A stretch of DNA of 64,000 bases from Ulota crispa (GCA_963920765.1 OY987244.1:5024501-5088500), one strand, 5' to 3'. Positions 23,131 through 35,809 are shown, numbered from the stretch's first letter. Notes: generated by a model not told the origin, from the sequence alone. A program made the numbers and translations.

Positions 23131-24063
23131 CAAAATATTTGTAGAAATAGAATCTCTTAGACTAAATTAGAGTCCTTTACGAATCATTTTGTAATTCATC
23201 AAAATACTTTAAAATATTTTTAATAAAAAAACTATTACAGTAGTTTAAATTTGTTTTTGAAATCTTTCTAGAATCTTTTTGGACCTCATTAAAATGCTTT
23301 GAACTTTTAAAAAATAAAAGAAGTTTTCAAATAAAATAGAATCTTTTACAAGTTTGAGTGTACATTGACTAGTTTTATTTTCTTTACTTTTCACAATTTG
23401 GTTAGATTTAAAATTAGCAACCTTTAAAGTTAAGTAAAAACATGACCATAATAACAAAAAAATCAACAATTTTTTGTTGATCTGGACACTTTTGGACACA
23501 ACTTCACTTATTCAACAAAATTTTATATAAAAAGTACAACATTTTGTTGTTTTAAATACCAAAATTTCTTTACAAACAAATATAAAAGATGCTCCTCAAT
23601 TTTTTGAAAAAATCATATATGTCCCTCAAGGATTAAAAGAACCAAAAATATCTTTCCTTTTTGTAAAAATATCAACAATACTTCTAATATATTGGGAAAA
23701 TATTAAAAATGCTCCTCAACTATTTTATATTATTTATATCTTTGTGTTATATGATAACCAAGTGTATAGTTTAATGCAAATTCTTACAAGAAACCAAAGG
23801 TGATTTTTACATTTCAAATAACACAAGGATATATTTAACATTTCAAAATAGAAGAGTTTTTTTATTATTTTTCCAAAATAATAGGAGTATAATTGATAGT
23901 CCTACAAACAATAAGGAATATTTTTTATGTTTCACATATTTTCGGCATAAACTTGATATTTTGAAAGACTTGAAGGGAATTTTTAGTCTTTTTCCTTCTA
24001 TTACTAACCAAATGAATTAAAAAAAAACAATCTTATAAAATGTTTTTATAAGCTTTAAAAGAT

Positions 24064-24473
24064 GGGAATTGATATGTGTACCACACCCTTCCAATTACTA
24101 TACCACACCACGGGGTAAGTTTTAGATTTCTACCATCAAAAAGCTGAATTTGAAAATTTTGAATTCAGATTTGGACTTAGAGACCATGGTATTGTCTAGA
24201 ACCATAAAAAAAGTTGCAATTCAACAACACCCAATGAAAAAGTTTAGTTAGGGAGAAAATTGTTAATTTACTTTTGTTTGTAAAAAAAGATAAATTTTTT
24301 CATTGGGCGTTGTTGAATTGCAACTTTTTTTATGGTCCTAAACATTATCATGGTCTCTAAGTCCAAATCTAAATTCAAAATTTTGAAATTCAGCTTTTTG
24401 ATGGTAGAAATCTAAAATTTACCCCGGGGTGTGGTACAGTAGTTCAAAGGGTGTGGTTCACATATTAATGCCC
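24064..24473. repeat. family-3 foldback MITE nested in the CACTA-type element
   Basis: Starts GGGAATTGATATGTGTACCA. The other end is its near-inverse, ending CATATTAATGCCC. Flanks TTAAAAGAT and TTAAAAATT agree at 7 of 9 positions, consistent with a 9-base duplication. Long arms pair over about 170 bases (AAAAAAAGTTGCAATTCAAC with its inverse). Confidence 0.8.
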
Positions 24474-25409
24474 TTAAAAATTATCCAAAACTATTCAAAA
24501 GTCTATAGAATTTGGATTTTATAATTGCAAGGTTTTAATTTTGTAACTTTTCACAATTTCATGTTATTTAAAGCTATAAAACTATAGAGGCTATTTTAAT
24601 AGAATAAGGTTCTTTTTACAAAAGAACAAGCACTAAATAATAATTATTAATGAATCCAACCTTTGTCTGCAATAATCCTTTTGAGATTTGTGAATTCCAA
24701 TAAAAATTTATAAACAAAATCAAAAAGACGGAAATAAACAATTTTTTAAAAATGTCTAAACACCTTCTCTAATTTTAGCTCATAACTTTTGATAAAAAGA
24801 TTGAAATCCAAAAAAAGTTGTTAGAGGTGAAAGTAAAATACATTTGTCAATATTTTGTAATTTTAAGTTTTTTGAGAAAAAGTCCTTTAATGGGCGGAAA
24901 TAGCCTGCAAAGTCTACTGGGTTACTAAAAACATGAACATTAAATGTACAAATACAATCATGATTCAAGTGTGAACATGTATGAGTGCATGTGTAGTAGT
25001 GGTTGTGAATGATGTGGTCGTCTTGTGGTTTGTGACCCCGATGATGGGGGGTTCAAACTCCACTGCCGGCAGCCCTGCCCAAAGCCATGGGCAGCTACTC
25101 GGCATTGTGGGCAGCTGCTCGGCTCCTAAAAAATTTCACTTTCTTATTAAAAAAAAAAGAAAATTATAGGAAAAAGAACAAAATTTAAATTTTAAAAGAA
25201 TAGAATTGAACAACATAAAATATGTGAAAATTAACAGAAAATCAACAAAAAATTAACAGAAAACAACAAATAATCAAGAAAAAATCAACAGGAAATCAAC
25301 ATACTCTTGTTGAAAAGTACCCAGATTAACTTGACCAAATCAACAGAAAAAATCAACAATTTTTGGTTGAAATTCTGTTGATTTTGTACTAAATTTTCTA
25401 GTAGTGCTT

Positions 25410-27522
25410 AGACATTTGGAGATGAAGACGGCCTAACCACATTCATGTTTATAATGACTAAAAAATGCCCACAATCACTCATTTTAGTTATCTGTTAATC
25501 ACGGTGAACATACTTTCCTTCTAATCAAACCAAGACCATACCCAAGTTTAATCCCACACTTTCAAGGTTGCCAAGCGTTGGGATGTAATCTTGGTTTTGG
25601 GTGTGTAAATCTGATTCCCTAACATGGTCTAGAAAAGATTTAAGATTTTTTGATTGATTTCCCTTCAATTCCCGTATTTGGTTAATTTCTCAATTTCATA
25701 CTAAAAAATAATTTTTTGAAAATTATTTTCAGCCGACTTTTGAAAATTGCAAATGGTTTTTTCTCGTTTCAACCGGCTAGGTTTGAACTAACTTAGGGTC
25801 GGTTCTTCCCGGACCTTGTTCCTCACTGGCACCGGCAATCAATTTCTCTTCATCCTCTCGGCTTCAGGTCCACCCACGTTGACAGGACCCACCACGGGCA
25901 CGGGGCCTCCATGCGCACCGCTGGCTTCTGACCCATCCATCGCCACCCTCCATACAAACAAACGTGAAATAGTGTCGGTACCAAATGGTATAGAATCTCT
26001 CTCATCGGCCCCACAAGATGAACAGGATCCCTCAAACGGTCACAAGTTCACTCTCGCGACTCCACAGCTCTGCTGCTCTACTCTCGCATCAATCGAACAC
26101 TGATCCTGTGCAACCTCCAATCACATAACCAATCGCTCAAAAACACCTTAGTTCGCATATTTTCTCAGCTTTGCAAGCCTTGTTAAATTCGTGCTCACAG
26201 CCATGGCGACGGAAACGATGATGCGGTATAGTGAAGCCAATTCCTGCGAAACCAAAGCATTCAAGAAATGTTTCCTCTTCGGATTGTATCCACTGAGGGA
26301 ATTGATTGCCCCCGTTGCCTGAATTAGGTTTTCCAACTTCCAGCTTCGACATCAGATCCTTGCGAAGGACTGAGCTCAGCTAGGTATGAATTATGCAATT
26401 TTCATATGATATGCAATGATTGGGGATCCAATTGTTTTAGTGGCGTTGAGATTACGCTTCAAAAGTTAGTACTTGGTGTTTTAGGTTTAGGGTTTGAAGT
26501 TTCTGTGGAAAGGAGACAAATAGCATATTAGCTTCGTTTTTTCTGCTATTGTTTTATGTAACTTGAGAATTTTGTGCCTTTTTTGGTCTTGAATGTTTGT
26601 TGCGAAATTGTGAAGGTGCAGGAAGGGTTAGAGGTGATGGTGAGAGAATATTTCAAAAATCAGTAGTCTTCAGTTAATCTCGAAGGTTGATCAGTGCTAG
26701 GTTTAGTAGTGTGTGTGAGATAACTGGAAATGTGTGAGCTTCGGTTTCTGTGGCTATGGTGTGTTGCGATTTTGGTTATATGGCAAAATTGTACTTAGGT
26801 CTTGAGTGCTTGACACTGCAGGAATGGTTTTTAGGGTTTGGTGTTCTCATGGACAGGTGTTTGTAAATGCAGGAAGTTTTTGATCAATTTTTGTAGTCAA
26901 CTGGTGTAACCAATTGGAGTGTCTATGGCGTGCGTTTTTCCAGCAGGATCACGGAGTGAGTTCCATTAGCTCCATGATTATCTAAACCTCTGGTTCTGGT
27001 GCTCTTCCCTCTTTCTTTCTAGGTCATATTCTTCACATTTAAATTATCTAAGTATCTTAGCAAAACTCGTTGAGTTTCCGGATTCCATCTACTGATTATG
27101 CAAGGTTGAAATCAAAACATGGAATATCAATGTTCCTTGGACCTTAATCTTCTCTACATGATAACCCCTGTTTTTCCGAAAGCAACAAATCGCTGCTTAG
27201 AATTATCTCACTCAACTTTGGCTCCACAAGTTGTGAACTTCACTTTGTAGTCATGCTAGTTCTGTGACTTATTTTGCAGGCATGGTAGTAGCTGAGTCGT
27301 AGACATTATTGCAACCATCTTGCTTTTTTCTACCCTTGAATTGAAAGAAGGCATGATTTGCACTCGTAATCAAGGTTTAGAACCTCTCAAAATACAGAAA
27401 AAAATTGGACTACACTATTTTATTGACAGGATGAGGGTGGGGAAAGTGCAGAGTTTGTGGGGAGATGATGTTGAGTAAAAAAGTTGCAGAGGCACCATAT
27501 TGGAACCAGTTTCTGTGTGAAG
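25410..27522 (+). promoter_or_regulatory. presumed promoter, leader exon and leader intron of the BTB gene
   Basis: A GC-richer patch at 25.8-26.38 kb contrasts with its surroundings. A strong donor (CTCAGCTAG then GTATGAAT) lies near 26381 and a plausible acceptor (TTATTGACAG) near 27430. Together they suggest a leader exon and a ~1.05-kb leader intron ahead of the coding start at 27523. The leader would contain the 39-codon ORF at 26203-26322. This is inference from splice-like signals only. Confidence 0.45.
26203..26322 (+). CDS. possible upstream ORF, 39 codons, in the BTB leader
   Basis: ATG in a favourable context (ACAGCCATGG) opens a 39-residue frame that starts MATETMMRYSEANSC and ends LRELIAPVA before TGA. 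It is too short to identify and may simply be an upstream ORF that lowers translation of the BTB protein. It is also possible that it is a small independent peptide gene. Nothing in the sequence decides between these. Confidence 0.3.
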   Translation: MATETMMRYSEANSCETKAFKKCFLFGLYPLRELIAPVA

Positions 27523-30500
27523 ATGGAGGCTCTTCATGTAGGAGGTGGAAGGCAACGGGCCAATCATTCCCAGTCTTCCAGCTACGCATCCCATGCAGCA
27601 GCATCTCTTGCTCCTGTTGCCATGGTCCCATCAGCACCCTCGTCGTTAGAAAGCGAAAGTGGAGCCAGTCTGCGAGGCATGGACAACAATTTGGGAGCGC
27701 TTTGTGAGCATGTGCAAGTGGAAGGATGGAACTCCAAGGCCTTCTCTGACATTGTTGTCAACGCCATGGGACGCGCTTTTCATCTGCACCGCTTGCTTCT
27801 CTCTCGAAGCTCCTTCTTCAGGTCAGGATCTCTCGTGTCACAGCGTGATTGGGATTCGAACTAGGATAGTTGTATTATTGCTTGTTCATCAGAACCTTGC
27901 TGCATTGTAGTTTTCATGAAGTCCTGTTTGGTTTATGAGCGTTAAGGTATTGGCGATTGTGCCTGTTTTTCTGCTTGTTCTAGTAAAGGTTCAAACAAGA
28001 CTTGCACTGACCTTGATTGCATCCAGAAACACGCTACAAGGTCCCTCGAAAGAGGCATTATTGCTTGTTCATCAGTACCTTGCTGCATTGTTGTTTTGAT
28101 GAAGTCCTGTTTGGTTTGTGAGCGTTATGGTATTGGGAAATGTGCCTATATTTCTGTGTGGTCTAGCAAAGGTTCAAACAAGACTTGCACTGACCTTGGT
28201 TGCATCTAGAAACATGCTGCAAGGTCCTTGGAAAGAGGCTGGAGCCCCTGAAGTGACGCTGCAAATAGATGACGAGAATGTGAACGGAGAAGCTGTGGCT
28301 ACTGCGTTAGCCTACTTGTATGGGCACTATCCAAAGCTTGACAATAGCAATGCCTTTCGGGTGCTTGCAGCTGGTTCGTTCCTCGATCTTCAGGTATAAC
28401 AGAAGTTTGTCCATAATAATCCCATTGCTCTCCTCCTTCATCTTTAGCTAGATTTTTTCTTCTTTCTCGTACTTGTGTATGTTATTGCTACCTTGTTGTA
28501 TTTGTGTTTAACAAGCCAAGCCGTTTTTGCAAATTACTTTTTGGTATGCCTGCCAAGTTTGTACTGAAATGAGTATGTAGAGCCAGTTGCACTATTTGCA
28601 AACCATTTCACAAAGCCTGAACATCTTCGGATCTCGTTGTTCACTCGACGTTTTCAGGATTTATGTTCTCTTTGCACGAATTTCATCATTTCTGAGCTCT
28701 GGACGGAAAACTTTCTTGCTTATCAGGTATGAATTTTTTTGAGGTCCGGGTTTAATCCGTAATTGACCAAGCTAAAATAGAAAAAGTCCACTTCTGAAGC
28801 TAATTTGTCGATTGTTGTTACTTTCAAATCATGTTACATTTATTGAAGAATGTAACTTGTGGTTTTGTACTACTATTGGTACATTTTGTTACCTTCCTTG
28901 AATTTGTTTAAAAGGTTTATTGTATCAGTTCCTGTGAATTAATTTTGGCTTTGTTGGGGTACAGGCGTTTGCTGAAAGTCAAGACTACGGAGTGCATGGT
29001 GAAAGGGTGCGTAAGGCATGCTGGGGTTATCTTTGCCGTGGTGGAGCAGTTGAGCTCCGAGAGGTCAGTTCTTTCTACATTTGCTACATGGGTGTGACTG
29101 TAGAATCTCCTCTTCTTTTTCCAAGGAGGTACTTTTTGTCAATATTTTGCGATCAATGTGAAATCCAAGTCAATATTTGGGTTTGTTTCTGCAGATCCTT
29201 CCAAAGCTTTCCACTCAAACTCTAGCGAAACTGTTGACATCCGACGAACTCTGGGTGTTGAGCGAAGAAAAGAGGTCCGTTACATGTCTCCCTCTCAAGC
29301 TCTGATTTCCACTGTAACCTGAAGCAGTATAATCCTCTGATTGAAATGAACTTGATGGTTACCAAATTTTTCCCTACAGGACCAACAGTCCTACATTGGG
29401 CCTTTAATCCAATTTTATTTCTGTTTTGACCAACATAGGCGATGTTGTTCATCGATTTTTTTAGTAATATAAAGTTTGGCCCTACTCGAACTCTATTTTT
29501 CACCAATATCATTAATTGAATTGGTTATATTCGAATCATGAATCCTTGGTCCCAAGAGGTTGGTTTCAGCCCACTTTGCATGCCTTAATTTCACGACTAG
29601 ATTCACAGGAGAATATTGAAAAGTGGTGTATGTTGTTCTGGTGGCAGATTTGAGCTTGCATTGTATGTTTTAATAGCTCGTGGTGTGGTGCTCGAGGCGC
29701 CACAACCTCCAAATCCTGGTTCAAAGGAGTCCTTTATACCACTAGAGGATTCAACTTTATCTATGTACACGGCTGGGAAGGATCACAACCTGGAAGGCCT
29801 TGATGATCAATTCGCTACCGGGTAAGCTAAACATTGAATTTTCAATTAAGGTTTTATTCTTATTTTCTGCGGTGTCAAAAAACGTGCCGACAGCATTGTT
29901 TTTTTCCAACATTCGTTTTTCAGCATGGTTGTGATGTCACACGTGAAAGTAGACTAAATTAGCACTAGTTGGAATGGAACTCAGGTCGACCTTGGATGAA
30001 GTGGTGAATCACGTGGATGAAGCGCCAGTATTAGGAACGCATGAAGTTTCGAATAATGTGCACAATATTTTATTTGAGCTTGCTGATTCAGCTGTGAGAA
30101 GTTTTCCTGCTGGATTATCGTCTACAACATCGGACTCCCGAGACGATCAAGCACCAGTGTGCATTTACGATCATAGTTTAGGGGCTTTGAATGGGAAACC
30201 CCTAAAGGAAGTTGACCCTTCTCAACTATTTATAGAGATCCGCAAAAATAACGAAGCTTGCACGAACGTAGACACATATTCTGCTCCGGATCAATTGAAT
30301 TACTCCGGGGTCGAATCTGGTTTCTGTAGAAGGTTCGGTTATGACGAAGCTTGGAATCCTTCCTTGGGGGCTCGTGACCAGGTTGGTCGTGGTCCTTGCT
30401 CTCCATCACCAAAGGCCACTTCGTCCTCTCCAAGGAGTAAAACAATGCAGGATCAGTGGCCAAGGTACCGACAAACTCTATAAGCCAATTCACATACATG

Positions 30501-33487
30501 CAGCTGTCAAAGTTTGTTCTTCTTCCAAGTTTTTTTTTCTTTCTGGAATCAATCAACCCTAGTTAAAATCAGAGCCCAAAACATATTCCCTTCTTCCAGA
30601 AAGTTAGAACATGATTTCCACTTCCTATTTGTTCACTTTGTTGCCTTTCCCTGAGATGTTTCTTAATTGATTTATTGTATGCTATTAGTCACTTTCAACT
30701 AATTAGACATTAATGTCATATCTGACCTTACGTGCTTGTGGATGCCAGGGATAGTGCCTTTCCAACGCCGTCATGGGGTGGGCGAGTGGTAGACAGGAGA
30801 GACAGAAAGGCTTTTCCCAACAGCGGCAACTGGGGTATGGCGGAGGATTGGGAGGCTTTCTTAGGAGTATTCGAAGGTGGAGGTGTCCTCTACTGTCATA
30901 TGACGTTTGATGATTTGCTATACATGCGAGGACGTCTAGAGGAGCTAGGTTTCCCATGCAAAGCAGTCGGCGATAGCTTATGGTTACAGGTACTAAATTT
31001 AAACTTCTCTTTGCATCACGTTCCTGCTTTAGTAGTAGTCTCTTCTCAGTAAGTATGTCGAACCTCTGCATTTCGGTTATGCATGTTTCTTGTGGTGTGT
31101 GCTCCTTCTTACTTAGTGTTCCTGGCTGTTGCAGACCCTCTTACGGCAGCAAGTGCTCACAATTGCTGCCGACACGTGTCGTAACTGTAGTCTCGCGTAT
31201 GGAAGTTGCAATTGCCGACAGTTTAACCCAAGTTACGCCCACGGGAGAATCCCAGGTCTGCACTATAGAGATGACGGTCAGAATTCAGGTCCATTGCCGA
31301 CTGGTATATTTCCTGGGGCAGAGGGAATCGGAGGCAGCAGCCCAAGCAGTGGAAACGCACATTCTTCCGGTCGAGTTCATGTTCGAACCACAATGGATGG
31401 ATTAGCAGGCATTGGGCGAGGGACAACCTTCGGACCTCCGGGCAGTTGGCCAGCTCCTCGGTTCCTGTACATTCCTTCCTTAGGAGCTTATGGTGCAAGA
31501 GCAAATCCTCAGCAGAGTGGTGTTGGAAATAGCCAAATAGATCCAAGGCTGGAGCTTAATGCTGCCAATTGTGCACCTGACTATCACAGCCAACGAGCCA
31601 CTGCCTCAAATAATACTCTTCAAGGTCCGGATCTTACCTCAAGAGCCGAAGATCCTTCAAAGCCTGCAAGTAGTATTGATGCAATGCTGAGCAATATGAG
31701 CGTTGCCAACAGCAGTAGCGAGGAATGGGAAGGAGGTGACGGAGGTTCAATCTTGTTGGATTTGAATACACCTTTGCGAAGCTTTCCTCCTTTTCGGTTT
31801 GGGTAAGCTATTTTTTTAACCCTTTTCTTTATTCGAATCATTTTCGGTTGCTGTGAGCAGATGCTTTTTAGGAGGTACTATCCTCTATTTAAATAAGACG
31901 TAATCTGGTTTTGTGAATTCTTTTTCAGCGTTGAGTTTGAAGATGTGCACCGCCTTGGAGATGGTCAGTCTAAGCACTCGCCAGAAGCTTTCTATGCTGG
32001 CTCTTTGTGGAAGGTAAGACCTATTACTGTTTTGAATTGCGTCCTCGTTTTGAAATTGATGATTGTACTGGCTTTTCCATTATTCTGTAGCCACTTTTTT
32101 CAACTGACTTTTTATTTATTTTTTGTAATCGTAGTTAGTGCACAAGTAGGTTATAAGGAAGTTTTTTCATATTTTGTTCCTTCGTATGGACCAGGTCAGT
32201 GTGCAAGCTTTTAATGACGAAGATCCTAGGGGGAGACGCACACTTGGTAACCATCATTCCTCAGATTATCATGTCCAAGCTCAGATTTTTTGCTGTGAGT
32301 TTGATGTTGTAGATTTGATATTGCTGCCAGCATCTTAATCTTTGAGCTTGCAGGTCTATTCTTGCACAGGCGCAAAGCAGAGGACGTGGGTCCTCATAGA
32401 AAGGTTAGCTTCTAACAAACAGAACAAAACTAGTGATTTGTTCCCCTTTTACCTGGAATTGCTTTTTAGGAGTTCATGGCTTATGCTGCTTCTGTACTCT
32501 AACATTAAGTCATCTGACTCTTGACAGCTTTTAAGAAGCTTTCATAGATGAACTGATACATTGATAACGTGTATCTATATGTAGAAAGGCTGAGTGCATT
32601 AACAACAAGAGTTAAGGGGGGAAGGAAACTATTTTTCTTTCCATGCTAATGAAGAGGTTTATCCAACTGGTTTGTCGTTTGTCTCAAACCTTGATTTATT
32701 TTGGTGCAGGTTTCCTTTTACACCGACACCAGAGAAAAGGTGACAGCACGCTACCAGGTAAGTGTTTTCAATCACAACCAGCAGATTTTCAACCAAATGA
32801 AGCTAATCACAGGTGTAGTTGAAAAAGGGGAAAATTTCATGGATACCCCTGAATTTTGCAATAATTACATAGATACCCCTGCTTTTATAGAAATTACACA
32901 AATATCCTTGGACCAAAACTTTTAGGCATTTATTTGTTGTGTTTGTACTTCCTTCGTGACCAATGTTGAAGAAAGGAATGTAATGAAACAAAAAAGAAGC
33001 AACATGCGCACAAAGGAAGAAGGGAAGTGGCATGCACAACAAAACAAACGCCTGAAATTTTTGGTCCAAGGGTATTTGTGTAATTTCTGAAAAAGCAGGG
33101 GTATCTATGTAAATATGGCAAACTTCAGGGGTATCCATGAAATTTTCCCTTGAAAGAACACCTTAGACTCTCGTGTTCAGGTCTACACTTTCTACAAGAG
33201 GTTTGCAGGATTTGGTTAGTTTCGGTGTGTTTTCTTCATTTTTTCTTTACATTTTAAGGAGCAAGGAGTGTGATGTTTTGTTTTGTTTTATTCTTGTTTT
33301 GTTGCGGCAGCTGATCTGTCCAGTGAAGCGTGGCGTGATTCCACTCGGAAGTCTCACCCAGGCAGGCACATTGTTGCCCAAGGCACCGAAAGGATGGGGC
33401 TGGCGCACTGCATTCCTGTTTGATGAGCTTCCAGACCTGCTGCACGGTGGTTCCCTTCGAGTGGCAGCCATTGTACAACTGGTTTAA
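27523..33487 (+). CDS. BTB/POZ and BACK domain protein (plant germ-cell-less-like type)
   Basis: Fourteen exons splice in phase to 901 residues: 27523-27821, 28210-28393, 28658-28726, 28965-29063, 29195-29274, 29648-29821, 29985-30464, 30749-30989, 31135-31802, 31929-32013, 32195-32246, 32354-32403, 32710-32757 and 33311-33487. Residues about 65-185 form a BTB fold (FSDIVVNAMGRAFHLHRLLL; ALAYLYGHYPKL; FRVLAAGSFLDLQDL). A BACK-like region follows (ESQDYGVHGERVRKACWGYL; LLTSDELWVLSEEKRFELAL). After a low-complexity middle come a second folded region (CHMTFDDLLYMRGRLEELGF), a Cys-rich patch (CRNCSLAYGSCNC) and a C-terminal beta-rich region ending APKGWGWRTAFLFDELPDLL. BTB proteins usually dimerise and recruit Cullin-3 ligases; that role is family knowledge, not shown here. 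The start at 27523 was chosen from conservation; an in-frame ATG lies at 27484. The last intron carries a family-1 MITE. Confidence 0.88.
27874..28240 (+). repeat. 183-base tandem duplication creating a decayed pseudo-exon in BTB intron 1
   Basis: 27874-28056 and 28057-28239 are near-identical direct copies. The second copy contains the true acceptor and start of exon 2 (CATCTAG then AAACATGCTGCAAGG at 28210). The first contains a matching but altered version (CATCCAG then AAACACGCTACAAGG at about 28026) that runs straight into the duplication border with no donor. Confidence 0.88.
32828..33149. repeat. family-1 foldback MITE in last intron of BTB gene
   Basis: Complete copy with ends GGGAAAATTTCATGGATACC and GGTATCCATGAAATTTTCCC. 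Flanks TTGAAAAAG and TTGAAAGAA agree at 7 of 9, consistent with an aged 9-base duplication. It lies wholly between the exons ending 32757 and starting 33311. Confidence 0.88.
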
Positions 33488-34744
33488 TCAGAGGGAACTC
33501 TGTTTCACGTTTGTTCCCGTAACTTTTAGGAGTTTTTACTACAAGAAAAATGAAATCAGACGTTATTTTAGACACTTTGTAAGGACACACTAATCTTGTC
33601 TCGTCAAGGAGGTGACTAAATTGTTTCGTAGCTGCGGTGTTATTTATTTTTTGACTTTTTGTTTTTATTAATGCAACTGCTCGAACTGAGGCTCAGATCG
33701 TTGCAGTGAAAAATACTTCATTTGTGGAAATTTGTTTTGTTATCGTAGGTTTCTGGGGTAGTAATTTTTCTGTGGGTGAGGTGTTTTTGTCAAATCAGTA
33801 AGGTCTTGATTTGAGCTACATCTTTTCTTCCTGTTTGTTCAACCAGGGATATTTATGGTTATCACTTTTGTGTTCTGGTCCGTAGTCCTTTTATTTCTGA
33901 GGTTGAACAAGCGAGCTGCAACACAAAGTACTCTGGACAAGGTTTGCGCTTATATTCTGACTAGGTTTGTTCTTTTGAAAAGTGTTCTGTGATGTTGGAC
34001 CAATGAAGGAAAAGCAAAGAGTAAGAAGCTATGTAAGTCCGAAGGAGTTTGTTAAAAAATGGTTAACAATGTCAAGTGATACAACACATGCATTTTATTT
34101 TGTCTCTGCTTTGTATCTTTAGTGTGATCCCACATATAGAAGCTTAAATTTAAGAATTTTTCTTGCTTTTTACTCTTTTGAAATGGAGTGGGTATCTTTT
34201 TCTTTTTCACTAGGTCAAGAAAGTGAGGTATGTTAATATTACTTTTTTTCTAAAGATGTCGTCCAACACAAGTATATATTGGGATTTTCAATGCATCGAC
34301 AGTTTGAAGGTAAAGACAATCTTCTCTCACCCCCTTAATATAATTTACAACTAATTGAATAAGGTCTTAAAAAAATTATGAAGCGAAGTGCATCAATTGT
34401 GGCCTAACTGATTTTGATCGAGTCTAATAACATGAATCAAAGTGGTTTAGATGCAGCTACTACTTCAGCTTGTCTTTCAAGGAAATCAACTGAAAATGTA
34501 TTAAAAAGTCCAACCCCTTTGGAAAATCCTAGATCTCTGCAGAGAATAGAGAGCTTCTAAAGTTTCTATGGGGTGCTTGGACAGTGACTACGGGGTGCTT
34601 GGACCGGCTTGGACCGTGGTATAGGTATCTGGAATGTGGCTATGGGGTACTGTGGACACGGTTTTAGGGGGCTTGGAGCATGGCTATGGGGGCCCTTGTT
34701 GAATGTTTTGATGGGTCCCTGTTTGGGCCACCTTCCATGCTGTA

Positions 34745-35164
34745 AGGTAGAAGCACCTAAATGTGACACTTTTATTAAATCAATTCAGTAGGAGTGTGCA
34801 TTGAGATTCTGAAATTGTAGAAGGGTTAGGAAACCAGCAAAAAAATTTTGCTAAAAAATTGTTTTTGGAATTTTCTGAGATTGTACAAATAAACTACAAA
34901 TTGTTGAAGGTAACTCCCTAAACTCACCTATTGTGAACACTAGACCCTCATTGAAATGGTTGTATTGAAATGAAAAAACAATCACAGAAAAACCATGTAA
35001 CATGCAATCCCTAATCACCACCTATACAATTTGTGTTCCTATGCTCAATTATGGTGACAGCTTAAGCTAACCTGCTTGTCTGATTTGGGTGTTTGCTGTA
35101 TCAAGTACTAGTTCATTTTTAGGTGTCCATAAACGAATGGTGTCAAATTTAGGTGCTTCTACCT
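34745..35164. repeat. AGGTA-type MITE, third subtype
   Basis: Begins AGGTAGAAGCACCTAAATGT and ends with the near-inverse ATTTAGGTGCTTCTACCT, flanked by TA on both sides. The interior is unrelated to the 12452 and 41310 copies, so it is a separate subfamily with shared terminal bases. Confidence 0.8.
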
Positions 35165-35537
35165 TATCGGAATTGGAGAACTGCCAAAAACCTCAACAAA
35201 GCATTGAAGCCATTCATGGAAGTGTGTTGGAAAACAACAAAATCGAAAATGGTGTTTTGGCAAGTATCTTGCATGAATCACAAAACTCATGAATCACAAA
35301 ACTTATGGGGTTACGAGATTTTCAAAACTAGAAAATTGCTGATCATTATAGCCAATTCCAATGTAGCTTGGGAGTTTTCCTTTTGTGTGACCCAAAAAAA
35401 CAGGGAGAAGAAAGAGAATTATAAGTTCCAATTGGAGAGGGTCTCAGTAAAGGTCTCAACAAAGCACCTTTGCGACTTCATTTACGGTATGAATTAGGTA
35501 AGTTTGTTTTGAAAAAGGGTTTAATCCATTAAGTTTA

Positions 35538-35768
35538 AGGGAAAATTTCATGGATATCCTGAAGTTTGCCATATTTTCATATATACCCCTGCTTTTTCAG
35601 AAATATCACAAATACCTTTGGACCAAAAAATTTAGGTGTTTTTTTTGTTGTGCATGTCACTTCCCTTCTTCCTTTGTGTGTGCATGCATAACAAGAATGA
35701 AATAGTGTGCCCACAAAGAAAGAAGTGGCATGCATAACAAAACAAACACTTAAATTTTTTGTTCCAAA
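35538..35768. repeat. partial family-1 foldback MITE
   Basis: The left arm is present (GGGAAAATTTCATGGATATC) through the central CATGCATAACA region. The right arm stops at AAATTTTTTGTTCCAAAAG, where unrelated sequence begins. The right third of the family is missing. Confidence 0.75.
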
Positions 35769-35809
35769 AGCTACAATTGGCTGCCATACATATAGTGATG
35801 TTAAGGATG

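Larger units (their letters stand above)
22369..25406. mobile_element. non-autonomous CACTA-type DNA transposon, 3.04 kb
   Basis: The left end is CACTAGTAGAAAA and the right end is the inverse of CACTACTAGAAAA, matching at 12 of 13 positions. Both flanks carry the 3-base duplication CTT (22366-22368 and 25407-25409). The terminus, TIR length and 3-base duplication are those of the CACTA (CMC/EnSpm) group. Subterminal repeats built on AATCAACAGAAA or TGTTGACTTGGACAC recur near both ends, as is usual for this group. There is no transposase; the inside is AT-rich spacer, a GAATCTTT minisatellite (22535-23130) and a nested family-3 MITE (24064-24473). Confidence 0.85.

Noticed and set aside
25816..26103. 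95-codon plus-strand ORF in the GC-richer region before the BTB gene
   Set aside because: No conserved motif and no similarity I recognise; the position suggests promoter or leader.
33181..33200. Possible extra BTB exon VYTFYKR before the last exon
   Set aside because: Joining exon 13 directly to 33311 keeps phase and gives the expected RYQLICP junction, so the extra exon is not needed.
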